NCBI RefSeq assembly: GCF_021130785.1
Contig: NW_025777453.1
Location: 1 to 64,000, forward strand
Length of the DNA stretch: 64,000 bases
Direction: 5' to 3'
Origin: Homalodisca vitripennis
Taxonomy: Eukaryota; Arthropoda; Insecta; Hemiptera; Cicadellidae
Within the stretch, counting starts at the first letter, position 1, and each line of letters opens with the position of its first letter. This document shows, piece by piece, positions 11,661 to 20,975 of the stretch. A program made the position numbers and the translations under genes. A model generated the notes under the pieces. It was not told the DNA's origin. It saw only the letters and a program-made list of their open reading frames with translations, and did no database searches.

Positions 11661-14610
11661 TGTAAGGTCCCAAATTTTGAAGTGTTTTTTTTTGGGTCAG
11701 AACAGTGAAATACTATATTGTTTTACATTAAATTGTATCAAGTGGAAGCGAGAAGATAGTTTTAATGTCCTGGCTGTAGTAAAACTCGCACGGCGCGCTA
11801 CCGTCGCGGACGAGATTGCCGTAGAATCCGCGGGGGGCGCTGTTAAAGATTGTAGCTGCCGCCACCTAGAGCGCGGTAGTCGACTGATAAAAGGGACTGG
11901 CGAGGGCCGGCGAGAGGGGTTCGATACGAAGAAGCGTGATTATCGAGGTGAAGGACAGTACAGCGAGCAGAGGACATTTTCAGACAACTTCAATTTCATT
12001 TGACAGGTAACTATTATTCCGAGTTTAATTAGTTATTTCATTATTCATGGTGCAATAGTTGTAGTAAATTTCTGTTTGTTTTGCTTAGCTTGGCTTGCAA
12101 TATTTAACGTAAATTTTCTTTGCACGTTTTTCACTCTGCATGTGCAAGAATTTTCATGCATATTTTCATTGAATTTGTACGCATATAGAATTAAGTATAT
12201 TGTAGTAATATTTAGTTATCTTCACCATTAGTAACGGGTCATAACGATTAAACGCGATTAAATTAAATCGTTTTTTCGATTAAATAAAACTTTCGTTTAT
12301 TATTAGGCTCTCGGACTGCTGTGAAAATCGGTCCTGTCTAAAATAAATTTAGGTTTCCCTAAATTTCCGATCTGCTGTCACAAGCGGGTCATAACGATTA
12401 AACGCGATTAAATTAAATTGTTTTCGATTAAATAAAACTTTCGTTTATTATTAGGCTCTCGGATTGCTGTGAAAATCGGTCCATGTCTAAAATAAATTTA
12501 GGTTTCCCTAAATTTCCGATCTGCTGTCACGAGCGGGTCATAACGATTAAACGCGATTAAATTAAATTGTTTTCGATTAAATAAAACTTTCGTTTATTAT
12601 TAGGCTCTCGGACTGCTGTGAAAATCGGTCCTGTCTAAAATAAATTTAGGTTTCCCTAAATTTCCGATCTGCTGTCACAAGCGGGTCATAACGATTAAAC
12701 GCGATTAAATTAAATTGTTTTTCGATTAACTAAAACTTTCGTTTATTATTAGGCTCTCGGACTGCTGTGAAAATCGGTCCTGTCTAAAATAAATTTAGGT
12801 TTCCCTAAATTTCCGATCTGCTGTCACAAGCGGGTCATAACGATTAAACGCGATTAAATTAAATTGTTTTCGATTAAATAAAACTTTCGTTTATTATTAG
12901 GCTCTCGGACTGCTGTGAAAATCGGTCCTGTCTAAAATAAATTTAGGTTTCCCTAAATTTCCGATCTGCTGTCACAAGCGGGTCATAACGATTAAACGCG
13001 ATTAAATTAAATTGTTTTCGATTAAATAAAACGTTCGTTTATTATTAGGCTCTCGGACTGCTGTGAAAATCGGTCCTGTCTAAAATAAATTTAGGTTTCC
13101 CTAAATTTCCGATCTGCTGTCACAAGCGGGTCATAACGATTAAACGCGATTAAATTAGATTGTTTTTCGATTAAATAAAACTTTCGTTTATTATTAGGCT
13201 CTCGGACTGCTGTGAAAATCGGTCCTGTCTAAAATAAATCTAGGTTTCCCTAAATTTCCGATCTGCTGTCACAAGCGGGTCATAACGATTAAACGCGATT
13301 AAATTAAATTGTTTTTTTTCGATTAACTAAAACTTTCGTTTATTATTAGGCTCTCGGACTGCTGTGAAAATCGGTCCTGTCTAAAATAAATTTAGGTTTC
13401 CCTAAATTTCCGATCTGCTGTCACAAGCGGGTCATAACGATTAAACGCGATTAAATTAAATTGTTTTCGATTAAATAAAACGTTCGTTTATTATTAGGCT
13501 CTCGGACTGCTGTGAAAATCGGTCCTGTCTAAAATAAATTTAGGTTTCCCTAAATTTCCGATCTGCTGTCACAAGCGGGTCATAACGATTAAACGCGATT
13601 AAATTAGATTGTTTTTCGATTAAATAAAACTTTCGTTTATTATTAGGCTCTCGGACTGCTGTGAAAATCGGTCCTGTCTAAAATAAATCTAGGTTTCCCT
13701 AAATTTCCGATCTGCTGTCACAAGCGGGTCATAACGATTAAACGCGATTAAATTAAATTGTTTTTTTTCGATTAACTAAAACTTTCGTTTATTATTAGGC
13801 TCTCGGACTGCTGTGGAAAATCGGTCCTGTCTAAAATAAATTTAGGTTTCCCTAAATTTCCGATCTGCTGTCACAAGCGGGTCATAACGATTAAACGCGA
13901 TTAAATTAAATTGTTTTCGATTAAATAAAACTTTCGTTTATTATTAGGCTCTCGGACTGCTGTGAAAATCGGTCCTGTCTAAAATAAATTTAGGTTTCCC
14001 TAAATTTCCGATCTGCTGTCATAAGCGTTTCATAACGGTTAAACGCGATTAAATTAAACTGTTTTTCGATTAAACAAAATTTTCGTTTATTATTAGGCTC
14101 TCGGACTGCTGTGAAAATCGGTCTTGTCTGAAATAAATTTAGGTTTCCCTAAATTTACGATCTGCTGTCATAAGCGGGATATACGAGCGGTCGCTATTAA
14201 GATAAATATATAGACATAGCCTTAAATGATTGCACATCTTATTACGATCATTTTATTTAGCGATTTATAACCCGATTGTACTGAATTCTCGTGGGGTAAG
14301 CTTAGGTTGTCCCGCAGTGACGGAATACCAATTGAGCGTGGGTTGGTTACTTGTATACCATGTTTCTGTTTCCGTATACGTAATTTTAAAATCAAATCGG
14401 TTCTTTGCCCCTTAAAGTGTTGGCGATGATGAGCTTGTGGCTCTAACCACTTTAACAGATCTTTTGAGATCTACTTGCTTTCTGAGTCAACACCTTATAT
14501 CCGAAATACACAACTCTCCAGACCCCTGGGAAATACCCAGCTAACTGCAACTATCCGCGTAGGCTACAAAACGGTTGAAGTTTTGCACCCTACTAAAAAC
14601 TAACGTTATA
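11661..14610 (+). repeat. 5' LTR
   Basis: It begins TGTAAGGTCC and ends ACGTTATA, so the outer dinucleotides are TG...TA instead of the usual TG...CA. The terminus is set by the AAGT duplication at the other end and by the primer site three bases downstream. Parts in order: a short AT-rich start; a CpG-rich block (about 11780-11960) with a TATA-like ATAAAAG at 11887; a splice-donor-like CAG/GTAACT at 12007; the tandem array 12236-14175; a second TATA-like ATAAATATATAG at 14202; and about 400 bp of unique sequence. U3/R/U5 limits cannot be fixed from sequence alone. Confidence 0.95.
12236..14175 (+). repeat. Thirteen-unit ~149-bp tandem array in the 5' LTR
   Basis: Units begin GGGTCATAACGATTAAACGC (the last has GTTTCATAACGG). 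They start at 12236, 12386, 12535, 12683, 12832, 12980, 13128, 13277, 13429, 13577, 13726, 13879 and 14027. Unit length is 148-153 bp, varying mainly at a T run. Each unit carries the inverted repeat AAATTTAGG/CCTAAATTT inside an outer ATCGG/CCGAT pair, and two AATAAA hexamers. Units 6-8 and 9-11 share diagnostic variants in the same order, forming a ~450-bp higher-order repeat. The array occupies two thirds of the LTR. Confidence 0.95.
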
Positions 14611-14613
14611 AAA

Positions 14614-14631
14614 TGGCGCCCGAACAGGGAC
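14614..14631 (+). other. Primer-binding site, tRNA-Lys
   Basis: TGGCGCCCGAACAGGGAC lies three bases after the 5' LTR. All 18 bases match the known lentiviral primer site complementary to the 3' end of tRNA-Lys3, including the TGG that pairs with the CCA tail. Minus-strand DNA synthesis would start here. The match also fixes the 3' limit of the LTR. Confidence 0.95.
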
Positions 14632-14717
14632 CGGTATAGTGATTGTACGAGTGTAATATTCTTCGAACGTAAAAGATAAACTTTTAGTAAGAGGTTTAGC
14701 GAGATAGTGTTTATAAA

Positions 14718-16561
14718 ATGCTGCGACCAACGGGGTTTTGGCGACTGTGCGAATACTTTTTCGCTCAAATGCACGTTCTACCAAAGGGTGGAAACACGAA
14801 TAGGCCCGAAAAGTCAACAACAGACTCAGAACACCAAAAACAAATACCTACGATTGTGACTACTAGTTCCTCTGAAAATACTAGCGAATCACAAATTAAA
14901 GGTATCGAAAAACGAGATTTGGGTTTGCCACTGTTGACTTCGAAGGACCAAACAACAAAGGCGTTTTCCACGACTAGTTATTCCCCTTCTGAGTTAGATC
15001 CAGTCGTGGGGTGGATATACAGACTCACGAAAGCCCAGTTAATAACTGAAATGCTAAAACACGACTTGGACACCGAGGGTAGGACGACAGATTATCTAAG
15101 AAAATCTTTCGTACAGTTTCTTCGCTCACAGCCGGACAGACGAGATGAGGCTGTAGGCGGAAGAGAATCCTTTGGCAACGACCCAGTTGGGCCGAATACC
15201 AGTGAAGCAGAGACTGATAAAAGAAGCCGAGAGTTAAACCTGAGGGAGATACTCGAGGTTCCACCCGATACTAGTGACGACGAAGTAAAGAGGCTTTTAG
15301 TTTCACTGAAGACGCGGAGTAAGGCCAAGTCCAACTGGGATACTGGACACGACTATGCGAGTTATGCACCTTACGATGGCGCAACAAGATCTGTGTATAC
15401 CGATGCTTTTAAACTTCCAGCTCTGGCGACAAGTCAATACATTGCACCTGGGATTTCTCACGATTCTCTTAGGCGGCATGTAACGCACTATTCTAACGAA
15501 AATCAAAGATTGAGAGATGAGCACCTTTCCCGACAGCCGCATGTCAATTCCGCTGAGATATGCAACACAATTAGAAAGTGGAATTTACATTTCGACGGAG
15601 AGCGAAATCCAGTGTCTTTTCTTGAAAGACTTGATGAGCTGATGGAGGCTTATAATGTATCCGGGGGCGATCTGATAAAAGCACTCCCTGAATTGCTAAA
15701 GGGTACCGCTTTACTGTGGTATCGAAATAATAGAGAGTTTTGGGACAGTTTTGAAGATTTTCGTCAAGATTTCGAGCTAAACTTCCTTCCGGTAGGCTAT
15801 AAGACGAACATGGACGATGAAATAAAACGTAGAAACACAAGGTGACAGTGAACCCATCAGGACGTTTGTAGTGGCCTTGAATACGTTGATGCGACGAAGA
15901 GGCGGTATGACGCCCGTAGATAAGCTTGATAGGTTATATGCAAATATGCACCCGAAGTACAAGCTGAGTTTAAAGAGGCAAGACATACGAACGATTAGTG
16001 AACTCATTTCTTCGGCAGAACACTACGAGATGTATATCCGAGAAACTCACTTATATCGGCCACCGCCAGGTCCAGCTCAGTCCCTGGTGCCTGAAACCGC
16101 ATATAGCCCCAAAAATAAGAATTTAAAAACGTTTGGTGTTTCAAATGTCACCAATAAGGCAGCGGCTGATACACTCAGATCACACAATGAACATCCCAAT
16201 CGAGATCAACGGGAAACATCCTCGGAAATCAATAAATAACGAAGAAAATAAAGTGTTTGAGAGGACGAATAAAGTATCTGGTAGGCCGGAAATGGATACT
16301 AGGGAAGGACAAAAAGTTGTAAGAAGAGAAAGTATAGCCTCTCAGAGAAACACAACTATCCCGAAGAATACTTCTAGTTTTGTATGTTGGAACTGTGAGA
16401 AACCCGGTCACATTTTTAGGAATTGTCGCTTCCCGAAAACCCTAAAATGTTACTTTTGCAAGACCCCTGGTTTTAAAACTACGGATTGCAAATGCAACTT
16501 GGGAAACGGAGTGAGGGCTCAGGCGAAAGGAGGTCACCTGGAGCCCCGCAAACGAATTTAA
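14718..16561 (+). CDS. gag: Gag polyprotein (two single-base frame breaks)
   Basis: It starts at ATG 14718, the first ATG giving a long frame after the primer site. A SAP-like segment lies at residues ~101-137 (LTKAQLITEMLKHDL..). A capsid-type Gag domain follows from residue ~285 (IRKWNLHFDGERNPVSFLER..). The first knuckle, CWNCEKPGHIFRNC, is a canonical CCHC; the second, CYFCKTPGFKTTDC, has Phe in place of the His. The frame changes by net +1 base near 15833 and near 16228-16238. No nonsense substitution was noticed. The product packages element RNA. The last part overlaps pol by a -1 frame. Confidence 0.85.
16501..16546 (+). promoter_or_regulatory. Programmed -1 frameshift signal at the gag-pol junction
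   Basis: GGGAAAC (16501-16507) stands in the exact phase G GGA AAC relative to gag, the canonical X-XXY-YYZ arrangement used for example by some lentiviruses. After a 7-nt spacer comes a stem: GGGCTCAGG (16515-16523) pairs with CCT plus GAGCCC (16537-16546), with one bulged G and a 13-nt loop. The gag frame stops at 16559-16561, and the -1 frame runs straight into the protease. All three elements have standard geometry. Confidence 0.8.
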
Positions 16562-17000
16562 GAACCTCCGCTGAATGGCAGCAGTGGGTAAAATATATAG
16601 CCGAATTCACCAAAACCTGTCCTGCCGAAGTTCGGAATAAAGACATAAGACCGTACGTACCCGTATTGTTCTGTGGGATGTTAGTATGGGCCCTGGTCGA
16701 CACGGGGGCAATGATCTCCCTTGTAAACGATACAACGTATGATATGCTAATGAGTAAAGGAGCGCGGATTACGACTGAAAAACTTCAGATTCAAATGGCC
16801 GATGGGACAAAAAACCGAAGCAAGGAGAGGGATCGAATTTGAAGGAAGTATCGAAAACATACAACACGCGTTTAAGTTGATTAACGTCTCAGGTCTTACT
16901 TCTCCGATTATTTTAGGCATGGACGTAATAGCGCCATTAAAACTAATTGACTTTAAAAAGAAAACTATTTCCAGAGAAGAGTACGGCGTAAATAACTGTG
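16507..17000 (+). CDS. pol: Pol: aspartic protease domain
   Basis: Entered from gag by the -1 shift. The catalytic motif is ALVDTGAMISLV (D-T-G-A), preceded by a hydrophobic strand. The C-terminal signature ILGMDVI occurs after a net +1 frame change within the A run at about 16809-16814. The protease matures the Gag and Pol polyproteins. The domain is of usual size (~110 residues between the linker and ILGMD), so apart from the A-run length it looks intact. Confidence 0.85.
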
Positions 17001-17880
17001 AGGGGACAGCTATAAATGCTATTGTCACGCTAAGCGAGGAGGAAGAAGAGGAGCTTAGAGAGTTTTTGGAAAACGAATTAGCGGAGTTTAAGGATTCCCC
17101 TGGTCTTACCCACATAGTAGAACATGTGATTAAATTAAAGAACGACGAACCGATTAAACAGAGATTTTATCCACGTAACCCCGCAATGCAGAAAGTGATC
17201 AACGATGAAGTTGATTCAATGTTGGCGGACGGGATAATCGAGAAATCGAATAGTCCCTGGAGTTCTCCAGTTGTATTAGTCAAGAAACCTTCCGGAAAAT
17301 TTAGGTTTTGTGTGGACTTCCGAAAGGTAAATGCAAAAACCGAGAAAGATGCTTATCCCCTACCTCAAATCAACTCTATCCTAGAAAAACTCAAGGAAGC
17401 CAAATTTATTTCCACGCTCGACTTAAAATCAGGGTATTGGCAGGTGGGTTTATCGAAGGAAAGTCGCGCCATAACCGCTTTTACAGTACCAGGAAAAGGA
17501 CTCTACCAATTTACGAGGATGCCGTTTGGTTTGCACTCAGCGGGAGCAACGTTTCAACGACTTCTCGATACCATAATAGGCCCGGAATTGGAACCCAAAG
17601 CTTTCGCCTATCTAGATGACTTGATTATTATTTCATCGAATTTCAAGGAAACATTTAGAATCTCTGAGAGAAGTATTTCAACGTCTTCGACGAGCTGGCC
17701 TAAAGCTTAACCCGGAGAAGTGCAAGTTTTGCCAGACACGCTTAAAATATTTGGGACACGTTATAAACGATCAAGGAATATCCACAGATCCAGATAAGGT
17801 GTCCGCTATCTTAGACTTTCCAACGCCGAGGAATATAAGAAACCTCCGAAGCTTCTTGGGTCTTGCGAGTTGGTATCGCC
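17001..17880 (+). CDS. pol: Pol: reverse transcriptase domain
   Basis: Typical Gypsy RT blocks are present in order: IIEKSNSPWSSPVVLVKKP; FRFCVDFRKVN; STLDLKSGYWQV, with the first catalytic Asp; FTRMPFGLHSAGATFQR; and AYLDDLIII, the catalytic YxDD box. The thumb and the LGHVI motif follow after one net +1 frame change in the A run at 17649-17651. The catalytic aspartates are intact. The function is copying element RNA from the tRNA primer. Coding G+C is higher than the surrounding DNA. Confidence 0.95.
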
Positions 17881-18490
17881 GATTCATATCAGGTTTCGCG
17901 ACTCTGACGGCGCCACTTACTAAACTGCTGAGAAAAGCGGTTAAGTGGGATTGGACAGCGACTCATGAAGAGGCTTTCGTCGAACTGAAACGCCGCCTAA
18001 CAAACACCCCTATTCTAGCATGCCCAGACTTCAGCGAACAATTTGTCCTACAGGTAGATGCGTCTCAAATAGGGTTAGGCGCCACCTTGAGCCAGAAGCG
18101 AAAGGGTAAAGAGGTGGTTATAGCGTATGCCAGTAGACTGTTAACGGACGGGGAAAAGAAGTTTACGGTCACTGAACAAGAGTGTTTAGCTTTGGTATGG
18201 GCGGTAAAAAAATTTAGACCTTATATCGAAGGGTACCATTTCCTCGCAATCACCGATCACCAAGCACTGCAATGGTTAATGAAGATACAACAACCAACCG
18301 GTCGGTTGGCCCGCTGGATCCTCGAGTTGCAGCAACACGATTTTTCAGTCCAGTACCGTAAAGGTGCTTTAAATAGAGTAGCCGATGCTCTTTCGAGAAA
18401 CCCTCCTGAAAGGACTGATCAAACAACCGAAAACGACGAAGTTAGTGATCATTCTCTGAAGGTGTTTGTAATAGAAAAGCTCAGAGAAGG
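17881..18490 (+). CDS. pol: Pol: RNase H domain
   Basis: Follows the RT thumb in one frame. Active-site residues are visible in order: Asp in LQVDASQIGLGATL, Glu in TEQECLALVWAVKKF, Asp in AITDHQALQWL and Asp in NRVADALSR. This Gypsy-type RNase H degrades the RNA strand of the hybrid and makes the plus-strand primer. The frame ends at a TAA at 18495; coding continues in the next frame (net +1, about 18484-18492) into the integrase linker. Confidence 0.9.
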
Positions 18491-19756
18491 AAAGTAATTC
18501 AAATTGCGGCGACTATCTCCCAATGTCATGGTATGATAACCTAATACACAAAGTTAAGAAAAATCCCCGTAGTTTCCCTCGGTTTACCATAAGAGGAGGA
18601 AAACTATACAGATATATTCCCTACAGAGGCCCAGGAGAGGGGCGTCAGAAGAGTTTGGATTGGAAGATGTGTGTTCCCGAGGAGGAGAAAAATCGAGTAC
18701 TTGAGGAAACTCATGATAAGGAAACGGCTGGGCACTTCGGCTATCGAAAGACAGCCAAACGAATTGCAGAAAGATACTACTGGCCGAGATGGCGGCAAGA
18801 AGTCCGAAATTATGTCGCTTCATGTGAGACGTGCCAGAAATTCAAGAGTGAACAAAAGAAACCCGCCGGAATAATGAAATTTAGACGACCAAAGGGGCCT
18901 TGGTTCGCAGTTTCGGCGGATTTGATTGGGCCGTTACCTAGATCAAAAAGAGGTAACACTTATGCGGTGGTTTTCCAAGACTGTTTTAGCAAATGGGTAG
19001 AAATAGCACCCATAAGACTTGCCAACGCTCGCCAAGTATGCAATCAATTTAAGGAATTGATATTACTTAGGTACGGATCACCTGAGGTACTTATAGTAGA
19101 CAACGGAACACAATTCACGTCGAAGATTTTTAAGGAACTAGCTGAGGATTGGGGAATCGAGGTCAATTATACTGCTCCATTTTCACCTCAGTCGAACCCG
19201 GTAGAGAGATATAACCGCGTGCTGGGAACGATGATTGCCCAATACGTTAAGAATGACCATCGAGAGTGGGACGTGAACATTTCAGAGTTCAGATACGCGA
19301 TGAATACAGCGGTACATGGCAGTACAAAGTTCACTCCCGCTATGCTTAACTTTGGCAGAGAGCTGAAGCCACCGAAATCCCTATCCGGGTTTTTCGAAGA
19401 AGGGAATGATAAACGACCCCTCTCAACAGCCGATATCCATAAGGAAAGGTATGATCGATTTCAACGTTTATACGAGAGATGTCATCTGAACCTAAGGGCA
19501 GCTTATAACAATCAAGCAAGGGTATATAATTTAAGACGACGAGAAGTAACGTATAACGTGGGCGATAGAGTCCTAAAAAGAAATCACGCTCTTTCTTCAG
19601 CCGCTAACGCTTTTGCCGCAAAATTAGCTCCAAAGTACATAGGACCCTTTAAAATCGATTCTAAAGTAGGTTTATAACATATACCGTATAACCGATGAGG
19701 TCACGGGTAAAAATAGTAATGCCCACGTAAAAGACTTAAAAACGTTCATTCGCTAA
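18491..19756 (+). CDS. pol: Pol: integrase domain
   Basis: A zinc-binding HHCC domain is present (H..H in ETHDKETAGHFG, then CETC). The catalytic core has Asp in SADLIGP, Asp in IVDNGTQF and Glu in NPVERYNR, spaced D-x34-E as counted. The C-terminal part has RVLKRNHALSS and YIGPFKI, the SH3-like region of Gypsy integrases. A net +1 frame change at about 19666-19673 precedes the last ~28 codons, which end at TAA 19754-19756. No chromodomain was recognised. It inserts the element DNA, making the 4-bp target duplication. Confidence 0.92.
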
Positions 19757-19811
19757 TGTTACTGGTGGTGAAGGTACTGGCTAGCTGGTTAGTAAACTGC
19801 TTTGCATGATG

Positions 19812-19832
19812 CTTGTTTTGTGTGGCTTTCAG
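19812..19832 (+). promoter_or_regulatory. Candidate 3' splice acceptor before the accessory module
   Basis: A T-rich tract, TTGTTTTGTGTGGCTTTCAG, ends at 19832, twenty bases before the ATG of the SUMO-protease-like ORF. With the donor-like CAG/GTAACT at 12007 in the LTR it could give a spliced RNA for the accessory genes, as env is expressed in retrovirus-like elements. Placement is suggestive; splicing itself is inferred. Confidence 0.45.
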
Positions 19833-19851
19833 TTAATACCTGTGGTTAAGA

Positions 19852-20507
19852 ATGAAGGGTCTGAGAAAACTAATCACGGTTAACCAAACCGAAATCGATG
19901 TTTTAGCGGCGAAAGACACATTGATGAACGACGTCGTCATTGAGGCCTACTTACGAATGATAGAGAGACGGAATTGGTACCACACAAAGTGTGTCTTCCA
20001 TCGATCTATATGTTCGATACGTTCTTCTTCAAGGACTGGAAGGAGAAAAGATACCAGGCGGTCAATAACCGGTTTAAGAAAGAAGATATCTTTCAAAACG
20101 ATATGTTATTCGTTCCCGTACACCTCCCAGACCGTGGTAGCGGGGGACACTGGATCTTAATCGTGGTGATGGTCGAAGAAAATACAATCACCGCGTACGA
20201 CTCTTGCGGATGGAATAACGAAGCGGAGAGAGGGACAGTGCGAGATTTCCTGACATACGAGGCCACGAGAAGGAACCGGAAGGTAGAGGCATGGAAAACG
20301 GTAGACGCACCCAAGGATATCCCTCGACAAGAGAACTCGTACGATTGCGGCGCCTTCGTGTGTATGTATGCGGAGGTGCTGTCAAGGAAGGCACGATTAG
20401 AAGGAAAAAAAGCGAGTGGAAAATCGATCCGGAAGAACATCGCTTCGGTCCTCCGAGCGGGGCGTGTTGGCGTCGAGGACTTTCGTTACGCCGAGCCGGC
20501 GATATAG
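19852..20507 (+). CDS. Ulp1/C48-type SUMO-protease-like protein in env position
   Basis: About 215 codons. The N-terminal DTLMNDVVIEAYLRMI matches the substrate-side entry of Ulp1 domains. FDTFFF and DMLFVPVHL follow, as in Ulp1. The catalytic set is His in GGHWILIV (20148), Asp in AYDSCG (20199), Gln in RQENS (20328) and Cys in YDCGAFVC (20346). C48 enzymes remove SUMO or related modifiers from proteins. One frame change (-1 or +2) occurs in a TGTGT run near 19985-19995. It ends at TAG 20505. I know of no standard env or pol component like this. The domain call is firm; substrate and role are inferred. Confidence 0.82.
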
Positions 20508-20512
20508 CGGAT

Positions 20513-20974
20513 ATGTTTCCTACGGTTCGAGGACAAACTAGCCTCTCCCCAAAAGAAACAGCGACCTCACTCCAGGGAGAAGCGAGTGGGTCAGTAAATG
20601 ATCCAGTACTGGAGGATCTGCTTCGAGCGGCCGAACTCGGATATCCATCCATGCGGCACGTTGATCTGTTCGGCCCTCTTTATCGACCTGGACCGTCTCA
20701 CCCGGCCCCGATGGAGGTCGACGTGGAGGAAGATTCCGCAGCAACGGATGACCTCATTGCCCTTATCGACGAGGCAGTAAGGGACCTAGACGTGGAGCCA
20801 GGGAACCAACGGACGAATGACCATGAAAGAGAAATGAAAGTCGAGTCCGATAGGCCGGTTTCTCCATGTCTATCAATCGCGGCTTCGGACTCTTGGGAAG
20901 TGATTGATGAAAGACTGTGCGAAGAACGAGGAGACGATACGGTGAAAGATATCGAAACCGAGGGAGAGTATTGA
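20513..20974 (+). CDS. Acidic accessory ORF with SUMO-interaction-like motif
   Basis: The ATG at 20513 lies five bases after the protease stop; 153 codons end at TGA 20972-20974. The frame is also open leftward to 20291, but that part overlaps the protease in another frame. The middle is acidic (EVDVEEDS..) and contains DDLIALIDE at residues ~79-87. Its L-I-x-L core flanked by acids fits a SUMO-interaction motif. A second acidic stretch ends the protein. No known family was recognised. It may be a separate protein made by reinitiation or a C-terminal extension of the protease. Confidence 0.55.
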   Translation: MFPTVRGQTSLSPKETATSLQGEASGSVNDPVLEDLLRAAELGYPSMRHVDLFGPLYRPGPSHPAPMEVDVEEDSAATDDLIALIDEAVRDLDVEPGNQRTNDHEREMKVESDRPVSPCLSIAASDSWEVIDERLCEERGDDTVKDIETEGEY

Positions 20975-20975
20975 A

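Noticed and set aside
11677..12003. Open frames of 108-116 codons in both LTRs (also 21411-21761), and 61-codon frames at 14230 and 23989
   Set aside because: They lie in LTR regulatory sequence, have no known domain and are explained by the G+C-rich block lacking stops. Identity between copies is due to LTR duplication.
12236..14175. Regularly spaced repeats resembling a CRISPR array
   Set aside because: Units are contiguous ~149-bp tandem repeats without unique spacers, duplicated in both LTRs of a eukaryotic element.
15831..17651. +1 frame breaks in gag and pol as programmed +1 frameshifting
   Set aside because: There are too many, they fall inside domains and several are in A runs; the single canonical signal at 16501 is -1.
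20291..20512. N-terminal 74 codons of the open frame that becomes the acidic ORF
   Set aside because: They overlap the C48 catalytic region in another frame; the composition is that of a shadow. The ATG at 20513 is the better start.
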